Below are positions 37,251-45,467 of a DNA stretch of 64,000 nucleotides, in pieces. The DNA is from an uncultured Opitutaceae bacterium (GTDB lineage Bacteria; Verrucomicrobiota; Verrucomicrobiia; Opitutales; Opitutaceae), in NCBI GenBank assembly GCA_951813085.1, contig OX638348.1, positions 3,605,627-3,669,626 of the forward strand, in the 5' to 3' direction. How positions within the stretch are numbered: the stretch's first letter is position 1; each line of letters opens with the position of its first letter. Below the pieces are notes generated by a model. It was not told the origin of the DNA. It was given only the letters and a program-made list of their open reading frames with translations, and searched no databases. A program made the position numbers and the translations under genes.

Positions 37251-37760
37251 TTATACAAAGGCTTTGTAGGTAGCCGGCATATTGCCCGACATCCCGACTT
37301 TGCCCTTGCGCGAATAGGTTTTCGAAAAATTGTCTGGCTCCGACATACGGAGCGCTTCCTGGGTGATCTCCATCGTGCGGGAGAGCAGCAAGTAATTCTG
37401 ACGCGCCTTACGGCGGGTCCGTGACACCATGGCATTCACCTCATCAATCAACGCTTCCAGCATCGGTCGAATGTATTCAGGAAATCGCGGCAACATCTTC
37501 TTCAATGACAGATCTTCCTCGCATTGAACCTCCGTCGCCATCGCCCTCACCTTAGCTTCACGTTTTTCGCGCAGCGTATTCATTTGGCCCATATGCGTCT
37601 CGATGGCTCCATTCGTTCGCATGACAGAGTCTGGTTCGCCATTGAATATCTCATCCTGCTGCCGCTCCAGCAAATTATAGAGCCCTCCATATTCTTGCAC
37701 TTCCTCGCGCAGAAGATCCACGAGTGGATCCCATTCGTTCTTTTCAAATTCTTCGTTCAT
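37251..37760 (-). CDS. flgN: FlgN-like flagellar export chaperone
   Basis: The 169-residue protein is helical, with LVDLLREEVQEYGGLYNLLE and KQNYL-like coiled regions as in FlgN. It lies directly before flgK, whose product FlgN escorts to the export gate. Its ATG shares one base with the repaired flgJ stop (TAATG). The C-terminal tail (TYSRKGKVGMSGNMPATY) is unusual but could be a FlgN-specific extension. Family assignment rests on position and helical pattern. Confidence 0.75.
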   Translation of the reverse strand: MNEEFEKNEWDPLVDLLREEVQEYGGLYNLLERQQDEIFNGEPDSVMRTNGAIETHMGQMNTLREKREAKVRAMATEVQCEEDLSLKKMLPRFPEYIRPMLEALIDEVNAMVSRTRRKARQNYLLLSRTMEITQEALRMSEPDNFSKTYSRKGKVGMSGNMPATYKAFV

Positions 37761-38081
37761 TATTTATCCAATTTCTTGGGCTCTATATTCGAATCATCTC
37801 CGAGCTGCGCCTGCAGCACGGATGAAAGTCCAAACGACGTTCCCTGAGTAATGCTATTCGCTAACGTATCCTTGATAATATGATCGTACATCGGAACCCA
37901 GCAATCCGCCTTCGCCATCCGCGGTCTTGAGGGCTTCATCTAGGAATTGACGCATCAGAATTCCTTCGAACTGCTTCGCTGCCTCATCGATTTGCTGATT
38001 CTTGGCCAACTGCCCATTCTGCATGCTCAGTTTCCACTGCATGCTATCCAAAGCGGTTGGCGCTGTCGTAATAGGATCCAT
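37760..38081 (-). pseudogene. flgJ: FlgJ-like rod-binding protein, frameshifted
   Basis: The N-terminal piece (MDPITTAPTALDSMQWK, then AAKQFEGILMRQFLDEALKT and GGLLGS) is the rod-binding domain of FlgJ without a muramidase part. A one-base shift near 37888-37895 breaks it. The other frame continues with MYDHIIKDTLANSITQGTSF and ends at 37760. The repaired protein is about 107 residues and overlaps flgN by one base. FlgJ helps assemble the rod in the periplasm. Confidence 0.8.
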
Positions 38082-38083
38082 CG

Positions 38084-39172
38084 CTATTTAATTATAAGTT
38101 CTGCCTGAAGCGCTCCGACGCTTTTCATTTCCTGCAAGATGGACATCATTTCCCGCGTCGTTACACCGACTGCATTCAAGGCAGCTGCCACTTGCTGAAT
38201 GGTGGGGAACTCATTGATGATCTTGAAGCCACCCGCCATCTCGGTAACGCCTGTCTCGGTAGAGGGAGTCACCGCCGTCTCGCTAAAAGCGTTTGGCTGC
38301 GAGACATTTAAATTGCTGGTGATCGAAATCGTCAGAGCTCCATGGCTGATAGCCACAGTGGATACTCTCACCTCCGAAGTCGCTACGATCACGCCCGTAC
38401 GCTCATTAATCACAACACGAGCAGGTGTATCCGGATTCACATTGATTGCGCCGATTGAAGATATGAAGTCGACCTCGCGCCCCACATAGATTTCAGGTAT
38501 CGCTACCTTAACCGCCGCGGAATCGAGAGCTGTCGTACTGTGAGGATAAATTTCATTGATCGCTTCCGCCATTCGAGACGCCGTGCTATAATCGGGATTG
38601 ATCAGAAGCCAATTAACGTATCCGAGATCCGATACATTCATATTGATCTCGCGCTCCACGATCGCTCCATTGGATATCATACCCACGGTCGGATGGTTCT
38701 TCTGCACCGTAGCTCCTCCTGGCCCTGCGGCTCCCCCAATGAATCCTCCCACTTGAATGGGTCCTTGAGCGACTGCATAGACTTGCTGGTCCGCTCCCAT
38801 CAATGAGGATTTTATCAACACGCCCCCTTGCAGGCTTTCCGCATCTCCAATGGAAGAAGCCGTTACGTTGATCCGCGTGCCTTCGCGAGCGAAGGGCGGA
38901 ATATCCGCGGTAATCATCACCGCGGCTACGTTGTCTGCTCGTAACGTAGATGCATCCACTGTAAGGCCGAAATTCTTCATGGAATTGGCCAAGCTGTTGA
39001 GCGTAACGTCTGAAGAGCTGTCACCATCTCCAGCCAAGCCTACCACCAAGCCGTAACCGACGAGCTGATTGTCTCGGCTTCCTTCCAAAGTAGCCAAGTC
39101 CTTAATACGGCCTGCTTCGCACACGCTTGCCAAGCAAGCGATAAGAACGATTAAGCTGCAGATTCGTTTCAT
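38084..39172 (-). CDS. flgI: P-ring protein FlgI
   Basis: The ATG at 39172 is preceded by GAGG eight bases upstream and gives 362 residues with signal peptide SLIVLIACLASVCEAG. Family motifs are clear: RIKDLATLEGSRDNQLVGYG at the mature start, DSSSDVTLNSLANSMKNFG, and the end AALNAVGVTTREMMSILQEM. FlgI forms the periplasmic P ring. The repaired flgJ starts two bases after its stop. It looks intact. Confidence 0.95.
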   Translation of the reverse strand: MKRICSLIVLIACLASVCEAGRIKDLATLEGSRDNQLVGYGLVVGLAGDGDSSSDVTLNSLANSMKNFGLTVDASTLRADNVAAVMITADIPPFAREGTRINVTASSIGDAESLQGGVLIKSSLMGADQQVYAVAQGPIQVGGFIGGAAGPGGATVQKNHPTVGMISNGAIVEREINMNVSDLGYVNWLLINPDYSTASRMAEAINEIYPHSTTALDSAAVKVAIPEIYVGREVDFISSIGAINVNPDTPARVVINERTGVIVATSEVRVSTVAISHGALTISITSNLNVSQPNAFSETAVTPSTETGVTEMAGGFKIINEFPTIQQVAAALNAVGVTTREMMSILQEMKSVGALQAELIIK

Positions 39173-39183
39173 AAAAAGATCCT

Positions 39184-39792
39184 CTACCAAAAATTGGCAA
39201 CGTTTAGCAATCTGGCTATCCAGCCTTGCTTCTGGGAAGCGGCAATCGCGCCCTTGTCTAGAAATTCGACTTGAGCGCCCGCTATCTTACTAGACATCAC
39301 CGTATTGTTCGACATGATGTCGTCTCTACGTACGACACCGCGAATTACGATGTATTGCGTTTCCCCTGACAAGGTAAGCTCTCGAGCGCCCTCTATGATC
39401 AGATTGCCATTAGGGAGTTTATCGATGACAAGTACCGATGCGGATGACGACACCGTTTGATTGTTCGTGATACTTCCGCCACCGCTGTGAGAAGCGCTAG
39501 GACCGGATATATCGATTGACGGATATTCTCCGTTTCGCGTCGCAAATCCTGGATAGAAAAATCTGGTGACGTCAGCGCTTAAAGAACCCGATTCATTCGT
39601 CAACTTGTTCATCGACGTACTGATATTGACTGTTTCATCGACAGTGATCGTCAATATGTCACCTACGCGCGTTGCCGTTCGATCAGCAAACACGCTGGTT
39701 TCGTTATTGGATTTTGAAAGCCAAAGCGAATCCCCAAGAAGAATCGTAGGGCTCGCGGCTAGGGCCAATAGAATTAAAAAACGCTTTTTCAT
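39184..39792 (-). CDS. flgH: L-ring protein FlgH without a lipobox
   Basis: The 202-residue protein has the FlgH core: ADRTATRVGDILTITVDETV, LVIDKLPNGNLIIEGARELT and QYIVIRGVVRRDDIMSNNTV. The signal peptide LILLALAASPTILLGDS has no cysteine, and the whole protein has none. It therefore cannot be lipidated as most FlgH proteins are. It is expected to form the outer-membrane L ring. It sits between flgA and flgI, as usual. Confidence 0.93.
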   Translation of the reverse strand: MKKRFLILLALAASPTILLGDSLWLSKSNNETSVFADRTATRVGDILTITVDETVNISTSMNKLTNESGSLSADVTRFFYPGFATRNGEYPSIDISGPSASHSGGGSITNNQTVSSSASVLVIDKLPNGNLIIEGARELTLSGETQYIVIRGVVRRDDIMSNNTVMSSKIAGAQVEFLDKGAIAASQKQGWIARLLNVANFW

Positions 39793-39807
39793 TTCTCCGT
39801 CTCTCTC

Positions 39808-40698
39808 TTAAAAGGTTACTTCAACCCGACCTTCGTCGATAACTGTACCCGTAAATTCCTTACTGGATTCTATATTGCGAAGAAACACGACGTCTCCACG
39901 TATGCCATCTTGCTGCGCTTTCGCCCGCATGGTAATTCCAATCATCCCTTGATAAGCGATTACGTCTACGACCTGGCCCTTTCGCACCAATGAACGTTCA
40001 GCGAGATCATTCCACTCAAGTGGCTGACCTAGACGAACATCGCGGCTATATTCATGGCGCTGCAATGCTTCATGCGTCGCTTCTACCGCGTTTGGTTCGA
40101 TCAGAAGATCTACTTGACGCGCTTCGAAGTCTGATGCGGTTGCAAGTTCACCCTTGCGTAGGTAGGACTTCGTGTACCAAACCTCGTTAAACCGGTGCGG
40201 GCGGAACGGCACTTCCCATTTACCGATAACACCTGTTTCATTCTCTACGCGAAACCCCAGAAACATAGTGTTACGGGAAAGCCTACCCGGCAGGCGGGAA
40301 ACCTGCACATTGAAGGGCTGACTATAGCTCGAAAGATCTGGCAATGAGCGCAAGGGATCGAGTGACACGCGATTAGAAGGGCGAAAGTGGGCCTGTACGG
40401 CATCTTCAATCGACCGTAACAAATCTGCTTGAGAAATTGGATCCGCTGTCGTTTCAACGATTTCCGTATCCAAGATTTCAGACTCGATTTGAAATTCTCT
40501 GTCTATAACCGATTCATCCGCTTCTTGAACCACTTCCTCTATACTCGCTGTGCTTTCGGATGCAGGAGTCGGAGAAACGAAGACAGGTTTCGCTTGAGGG
40601 ATAACCGGGAGCGGCGCCAAAATATCATCAAGCGACCCCCGCAAGACAGTCGTCGAAACGATTGAGAATACGATTAAAATAATGGTATCTGCTTTCAT
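39808..40698 (-). CDS. flgA: P-ring chaperone FlgA
   Basis: From the ATG at 40698 the product has 296 residues, with a signal-like start (TIILIVFSIVSTTVLRG). An acidic linker (about 40-90) follows. The C-terminal SAF-type domain has YLRKGELATASDFEARQVDL, RDVRLGQPLEWNDLAERSLV and VRKGQVVDVIAYQGMIGITM. FlgA assists P-ring assembly in the periplasm. An upstream TTG at 40725 would overlap flgG and is less likely. Confidence 0.88.
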   Translation of the reverse strand: MKADTIILIVFSIVSTTVLRGSLDDILAPLPVIPQAKPVFVSPTPASESTASIEEVVQEADESVIDREFQIESEILDTEIVETTADPISQADLLRSIEDAVQAHFRPSNRVSLDPLRSLPDLSSYSQPFNVQVSRLPGRLSRNTMFLGFRVENETGVIGKWEVPFRPHRFNEVWYTKSYLRKGELATASDFEARQVDLLIEPNAVEATHEALQRHEYSRDVRLGQPLEWNDLAERSLVRKGQVVDVIAYQGMIGITMRAKAQQDGIRGDVVFLRNIESSKEFTGTVIDEGRVEVTF

Positions 40699-40705
40699 GT
40701 TAATT

Positions 40706-41483
40706 CTATCGTTTGATTTGTCCAATTTGCTGCATCATCTGGTCTGAAGTCTGGATCGACTTGGAGTTGATTTCGTAAGCTCTCTGAGCCACGATCATGT
40801 TCACCATCTCCTGCACAATATTAACGTTCGAATTTTCAAGGAACCCCTGACGAATAGTACCGAATGTTTCCGTACCCGGATTTCCGCTACTAGGTGTACC
40901 GCTCGCGGATGTTTCGCGGAAGAGATTACCACCCAGGGCAGCGAGGCCGGAAGGATTGTTAAACCGGTACAACTCTAGATTGACGGTACTAATCAACTCT
41001 GAATCTCTCAAAAATGAAATCGTGCCTGTCTCGCTTATCACGACGCTGTTCGCTTCGCCAGGAAAGGAAATACCAGGTTCCAGAATCATCCCTTGACTGG
41101 TCATCAATTGTCCATCCGCGCCCCTCTTAAGACCGCCGTCTTGCGTATAGAGCGTTTCGCCGTTTCGATCGGTAACCGCGAAAAAGCCTTCTCCCACAAT
41201 GGCTACGTCCAACTGTTCGTCAGTTCGGTTGACCTGTCCTTGGGTAAAGACTTTAGATGTCGCCACGACTTGGGTACCGCTTCCAACTTGGATACCTGTA
41301 GGGAGAAGATTCCTTCCAGTATCCGCTCCGACTGATTTCGGTACTTGATAGAACATATCTTGGAACTCGACTTTGCTCTTCTTGAAGCCAGTCGTATTCA
41401 CGTTGGCGATAGTTGGGAATCACATTCAGATTGGTCTGCTGCGCTTCCATGCCGCTGGCTGCTGAATACAACGATATACTCAT
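40706..41483 (-). pseudogene. flgG: Distal rod protein FlgG, frameshifted
   Basis: The N-terminal piece (MSISLYSAASGMEAQQTNLN) and the C-terminal piece (NTTGFKKSKVEFQDMFYQVP through AQRAYEINSKSIQTSDQMMQ) form one FlgG of about 259 residues. The frame changes near 41408-41418, exactly in the rod-protein signature NxIANxNTTGFK. The conserved residues are readable across two frames. FlgG builds the distal rod. A small indel, real or a sequencing error, explains the break. Confidence 0.9.
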
Positions 41484-41516
41484 AAGATGTCGTGGTTAAT
41501 TGAAAATTGACTATTG

Positions 41517-42277
41517 CTAGAAGCGTCCTCCCAAAGTCTGAATGGCTTTGCCGAGAAGTTCGTCTTTTCCTCGAATGACTTGCTGGTTCAATTGAAAGGC
41601 GCGGGATACGCTGATGAGATTGACCATCTCACCGGTATTGGATACATTGCTCTGTTCTAGAGCGCCGTGCCGGACGGAAATTTTATCGGAGTCGAGATGG
41701 AAGGCTTCCAGCTCTACACCATGGTCCAAGACGAATCCACCGTGAGTACGGATGAATGAGCTAGGATCGTGGGAGCTCCGGATTCCCAACATGCCGATCA
41801 CTTGATTCTTTTGGTTGATCGATCCATCGGGACCTCCCTTGATGGGTCCTCCATCTGGAAGGAGCTGGATGACATTACGTTCATCATCCATCACGAAGTA
41901 GCCTTGCTTGCTCACTAGCTGGCCCTGGTCGTTGACCTGGAACTGACCGTCACGCGTGTAGACGTATTGGCCATCTGGTGTGCGGAGTTCAAAAAAGCCG
42001 CCCCTTCCAACGCGAAGTCCGTATGGATGTCCGTGTTGAGGATCGCCCCGGTACTAAAGTCGCCGCCGCCCTTGCCGGTAGCGGCGATGGACTCGCGGTA
42101 AAGTGTTTTGTCGAATGATCCCTCGTAGCCAACCATCCCGTTCGCCTGGCCCTCGAATGAGAGTATCGCTTTCTTGTACCCTGGGGTGGACGACTGAGCC
42201 AAGTTCTGAGCGATCGCGTTATTCCACGATTCCAGCCCAGACATGGAGGCCGCATTTTGATAGATACCATTGAACAT
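41517..42277 (-). pseudogene. flgF: Proximal rod protein FlgF, frameshifted
   Basis: The N-terminal piece begins MFNGIYQNAASMSGLESWNN and the C-terminal piece includes NTGEMVNLISVSRAFQLNQQ. A missing base in a G4 run at 42001-42004 (sense strand) breaks the conserved LEGGGFFELRTPDGQYVYTR region. Adding one G restores a 253-residue FlgF. FlgF belongs to the proximal rod. A candidate sigma-54 promoter lies just upstream. Confidence 0.88.
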
Positions 42278-42292
42278 TTGGCAAATGACTAA

Positions 42293-42307
42293 GCAGTCGA
42301 CATGCCA
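42293..42307 (-). promoter_or_regulatory. Candidate sigma-54 promoter before flgF
   Basis: On the minus strand TGGCATGTCGACTGC has GG and GC separated by ten bases, as in -24/-12 promoters. The predicted start point would be only a few bases before the flgF ATG at 42277, which leaves a very short leader. Sigma-54 control of rod and hook genes is common in flagellar systems. The surrounding 42278-42417 holds no gene. Confidence 0.4.
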
Positions 42308-42417
42308 AATTCATAAATACTTGTCCTAAAGCGACTTAAGTTTTTCAAGTTCGCCTTGGGCATATTTTGCCGCCTCACGGGTCGGCAATTGCCTCCTAAA
42401 ATTGAGGGGAAAAGCGG

Positions 42418-42662
42418 TTAGGCCTCGTAATCGCAGTCAATTTCAGTGACTTGCCCGCAAGCGCAGGTGACGACAATCTTGGTCACGCGCCCCTCTTCCT
42501 TAATGTAGGCGACCTTGCTGCCCCCTCGCCTTGAGTCTCTTCTAGGGAAGCGCTTTCCGCTAGCTCGTTAAGATTGCTACTTTGGGAATTCTTGCTCGAA
42601 TCCGCCTTGGAGCTTTTTTGCTGGTCGCCAACTTGCTCCCGACCTGAAAGAAAGTTATCCAT
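42418..42662 (-). pseudogene. Small cysteine-containing protein between motB and flgF, frameshifted
   Basis: An 81-residue product starts MDNFLSGREQVGDQQ eight bases after the motB stop. The first half is polar and serine-rich. The second half, in another frame, reads KVAYIKEEGRVTKIVVTCAC followed by GQVTEIDCDYEA. The break is a G5 run at 42521-42525 (sense strand), and one added G joins the halves. The CAC...C cluster could bind a metal. I recognise no family. Its place suggests a flagellar role. Confidence 0.55.
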
Positions 42663-42670
42663 TCGCCTGC

Positions 42671-43435
42671 CTATTTGAACACCGATTCTGGCTCATTGTC
42701 GATTTCCAGAGTGTTAAAGGTCTCGGATAAAACAAGGCTTATCGAAATTTGATCGTTCGCGTCCGCGGAGGGATGCATAAAGGGCAACGGCTGCGTGTCT
42801 CCAAAGGCGCTGACTCCCTGGAATTGCTCGCCATCTACCCCGTAGTATTCCAGTAGCCTACGCGTCGAGTTCGCCCGATCGCTGGGAAGCTCCCAGGCAG
42901 AATAGTCGGGTCCGCGGCCTCTAAATCCATCGGACACGTATCCATCGATTCGTACCTTGAAAAAGTGCCGATGCACCAGCCATGACATCTGCTCGAGGAC
43001 GAACTTGCCCCAATCGGTGTAGTCCGCGGTATTCTCCACGAAAAAGGGATGGGCGTCCCGATCATAGAGCGTCACTCGCAAACCATCGGCCGTCACTTCC
43101 AAGTCGATTGACTTTTCTGGGTCGGAGCTGTCGACATTCAAGAGGTCCATGAATGCTTGGGCCATGTTCATCAGGACCTTAAGGTCCGATATCTTGGCCT
43201 TCCCTTTCTTCTCTCCCTCGGTGTCGCTTTTGGAAGTCCCCTCCTCTGGAAGAACCCCCCATGGAACTATCGAGAGGGGTATTGTATGGGTCCTGGAAGA
43301 ACTGAGCCATCTGGACTCGGTCCTCTTCGCTTTGCGAGGTGAGCCACAGGACCATAAGGCCATCATCGCAGTAACGAAGTCCGCATAGGCAACTTTCCAA
43401 GCGCCCTCATGGTGTTGATTGCTAGTCTGCGACAT
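42671..43435 (-). pseudogene. motB: Stator protein MotB with two compensating frameshifts
   Basis: The ends share a frame, but residues about 28-62 are read in the wrong frame. The N-terminus HHEGAWKVAYADFVTAMMAL contains the proton-carrying Asp. The missing stretch, in another frame, is MVLWLTSQSEEDRVQMAQFF and then QDPYNTPLD. One base is lost near 43352-43356 and one G is gained in a G6 run at 43255-43260 (sense strand). The OmpA-like end (DSDRANSTRRLLEYYG type, FQGVSAFGDTQPL) is intact. The unrepaired product would have a scrambled plug and helix end. Confidence 0.85.
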
Positions 43436-43454
43436 CGAAATTCAGGGAGCGGGA

Positions 43455-44315
43455 TTAGCCGCTAGTAGAAGACTTGAGTATGTTTTCAAGATCGTCCGCA
43501 TTGGGAACGAGCCCTGCTTCCAAGCTACGGCGGGCTAGCTCGACCGCCATGATCGGTGCCAATCCACGAGCGAAGGCTCCGATCGCGCGCGACATGCAAA
43601 TATAGTAGTTCTCTTCGGACTCGTTTCCGAACTCGATCAAATTACACAGAGGGTTGATGAAGCCGTACGCCGCGAAAATACCGTAGAACGTTCCACTCAA
43701 CGCCGCCGCCACCTTCTTACCGATCATCATGGGACCTTGGTCGATCACGCCCATGGTAACGATAATACCCATGACCGCCGCGACAATTCCGATACCAGGA
43801 AGGGAGTCGCCAACGAGGTGAAGCACGTTGATCGGACCGTGAGCCGCGTGCTTCTTGGCATCGATCTCCGCTTTCAGCAAGGGCTCGAGCTGGTCGGGCT
43901 TAATCTTGCCATCGATGATGGGGCGAAGCGCCGAGCACAGGAAGCTTACCCTGTCCTCGTCCGCTAGAAATTTCGGGTAGTTCTGAAAGATGGAGCTCGA
44001 TTCCGGAGCGCTGACATGCTCATCGAGAGCGAGGAGTCCATTACGACGGCCCAGCATGAACATTTCGTAGAGGATCTTCATCAGATCCAAGTACTCGTCC
44101 TTGCCCGGTCCGGTTCCTTTCAAGGCGCCCATAACCGCGCCAATAGTCTTCATTATTACGTCTTTGGACGCGCAAACGATCACGACCCCTAGAGTAATTC
44201 CGCCCAAAGCGACAACTTCTGACAAGTGGAACAGCGAGAGCGGTTTACCGCCTGCCAGTATGAATGCCGTAAGCGTCGACGCGATGACGACTATATATCC
44301 TATAATGATAAACAT
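43455..44315 (-). CDS. motA: Flagellar motor stator protein MotA
   Basis: The 286-residue protein has four membrane segments, at the N-terminus (IIIGYIVVIASTLTAFILAG, then VALGGITLGVVIV) and C-terminus (GIGIVAAVMGIIVTMGVI, then VAAALSGTFYGIFAAYGFIN). The cytoplasmic loop has the torque-related LGRRNGLLALDEHV. It forms the proton channel with MotB. The ATG has GAGGAG eleven bases upstream. It looks intact and follows fliA by 59 bases. Confidence 0.95.
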   Translation of the reverse strand: MFIIIGYIVVIASTLTAFILAGGKPLSLFHLSEVVALGGITLGVVIVCASKDVIMKTIGAVMGALKGTGPGKDEYLDLMKILYEMFMLGRRNGLLALDEHVSAPESSSIFQNYPKFLADEDRVSFLCSALRPIIDGKIKPDQLEPLLKAEIDAKKHAAHGPINVLHLVGDSLPGIGIVAAVMGIIVTMGVIDQGPMMIGKKVAAALSGTFYGIFAAYGFINPLCNLIEFGNESEENYYICMSRAIGAFARGLAPIMAVELARRSLEAGLVPNADDLENILKSSTSG

Positions 44316-44374
44316 AACTCTGGATCTCCTCTATCGACTGAAATCCGGAGAGCTTAACGGGGGATTTGCGGAAA

Positions 44375-45190
44375 TTACTTATGCATCACGCTCGTGATAT
44401 AGCTTCGCAAACTTATGATGGCCTGAGAGTGAATCTGACAAATCCGCGATTCCGTTAGGCTAAACACCTCTGCGATTTCCGCTAAACGCATATCCTGAAA
44501 GTAATACATCGCCAAAACCTTGCGAGGAACCTCTGGCAATTGGTTGATCCGCTCAGCCACCAACTGCGTGACTTCATCCTTCTCCATCTTAGAGGTGACC
44601 GGGACAATCCCTTCGTCGGGGATAATCTCGTTTAGGTCGGTCGACTCGGATTCGTCTCCTCCCGTCGAAGACGTATTGTCTAGCGGCAAGAAGCTGATCG
44701 GGCGCGCTTCCGCCATGAGCTGATTGTACTCCTTGTGCGCCAATCCGAGCTCAGCGCGGATCTCTTCCTCTTCCGCAGGACGTCCCAGCTTCTGCTCGAG
44801 TTCCTCGACGGTTTTACGAAGTTTTTTGAAATTCGTGTGCGCATTTCTGGGCATCCAATCCATACGACGTAACTCGTCCAATATGGCGCCGCGGATGCGC
44901 ATGGCTGCATAGGAGCCAAAAGATTTCTTCTGTTCAGGATCGTATTTCTTGAGAGCGTTGATCAGTCCGGTGATCCCGACGCTATTCAGATCCTGCTCAT
45001 CGATATGAGGGGGTAAATTGATTTTTATACGGGCGACAATCGACTTAACCAAGGGAAGATAGGTCTCGAATAGGGCTTCTTGCTGAACCGGCGGTTTCGA
45101 CGATTCATCGTTCTTTTCGTATACCTTGGCTGCCTTCGCCTTGTCCATTTTCGCTTCGTTTTTGGGGCTCTTAACTATCGTTTGGTTCAT
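44375..45190 (-). CDS. fliA: Flagellar sigma factor FliA (sigma-28)
   Basis: The 271-residue protein has sigma region 2 (LVKSIVARIKINLPPHIDEQ and DLNSVGITGLINALKKYDPE), region 3 (DWMPRNAHTNFKKLRKTVEE) and region 4 (LAMYYFQDMRLAEIAEVFSL and TESRICQIHSQAI). This layout is that of FliA/WhiG-type sigma factors, which transcribe late flagellar genes. No flgM is visible in the window. The N-terminal 30 residues are lysine-rich and unusual for the family. Confidence 0.93.
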   Translation of the reverse strand: MNQTIVKSPKNEAKMDKAKAAKVYEKNDESSKPPVQQEALFETYLPLVKSIVARIKINLPPHIDEQDLNSVGITGLINALKKYDPEQKKSFGSYAAMRIRGAILDELRRMDWMPRNAHTNFKKLRKTVEELEQKLGRPAEEEEIRAELGLAHKEYNQLMAEARPISFLPLDNTSSTGGDESESTDLNEIIPDEGIVPVTSKMEKDEVTQLVAERINQLPEVPRKVLAMYYFQDMRLAEIAEVFSLTESRICQIHSQAIISLRSYITSVMHK

Positions 45191-45227
45191 GGTGTAATGT
45201 CCCTATACGGGTTTCACTGCTTGCTCT

Positions 45228-45467
45228 TTAGTTTGTGCGCTCTTCAGCCTCGACCATCGTCGCAACGGCAGTCTGATGCTTCTTCATGAGCATTTGCTTT
45301 ACATTCCTTATCCAAATTAACGTGATCCAGCGGAACAGGAGCCCCACCGCCACACAGCCGACACTCGCCTGAAATAGCGACTCCGACGGCGTTTTACCCA
45401 CAGCTAGCGCCAGGGCGAAAACCGCTCCAAATCCTATCAATCCACCTAATGCCATAGCGAACTTCAT
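45228..45467 (-). CDS. Small two-helix membrane protein in the flhF-fliA interval
   Basis: The 79-residue product has two hydrophobic helices (ALGGLIGFGAVFALALAVG and SVGCVAVGLLFRWITLIWI) and a basic tail. Its ATG overlaps the flhF stop (ATGA). In many flagellar loci the gene after flhF is flhG/fleN, a MinD-type ATPase, but this protein is unrelated. I recognise no family. It may serve flagellar placement or be a membrane anchor (inference from position). Confidence 0.6.
   Translation of the reverse strand: MKFAMALGGLIGFGAVFALALAVGKTPSESLFQASVGCVAVGLLFRWITLIWIRNVKQMLMKKHQTAVATMVEAEERTN

Noticed and set aside
37214-37435. An upstream extension of flgK by 74 codons
   Set aside because: It overlaps flgN on the same strand, is unlike any FlgK, and a typical FlgK start lies at 37213.
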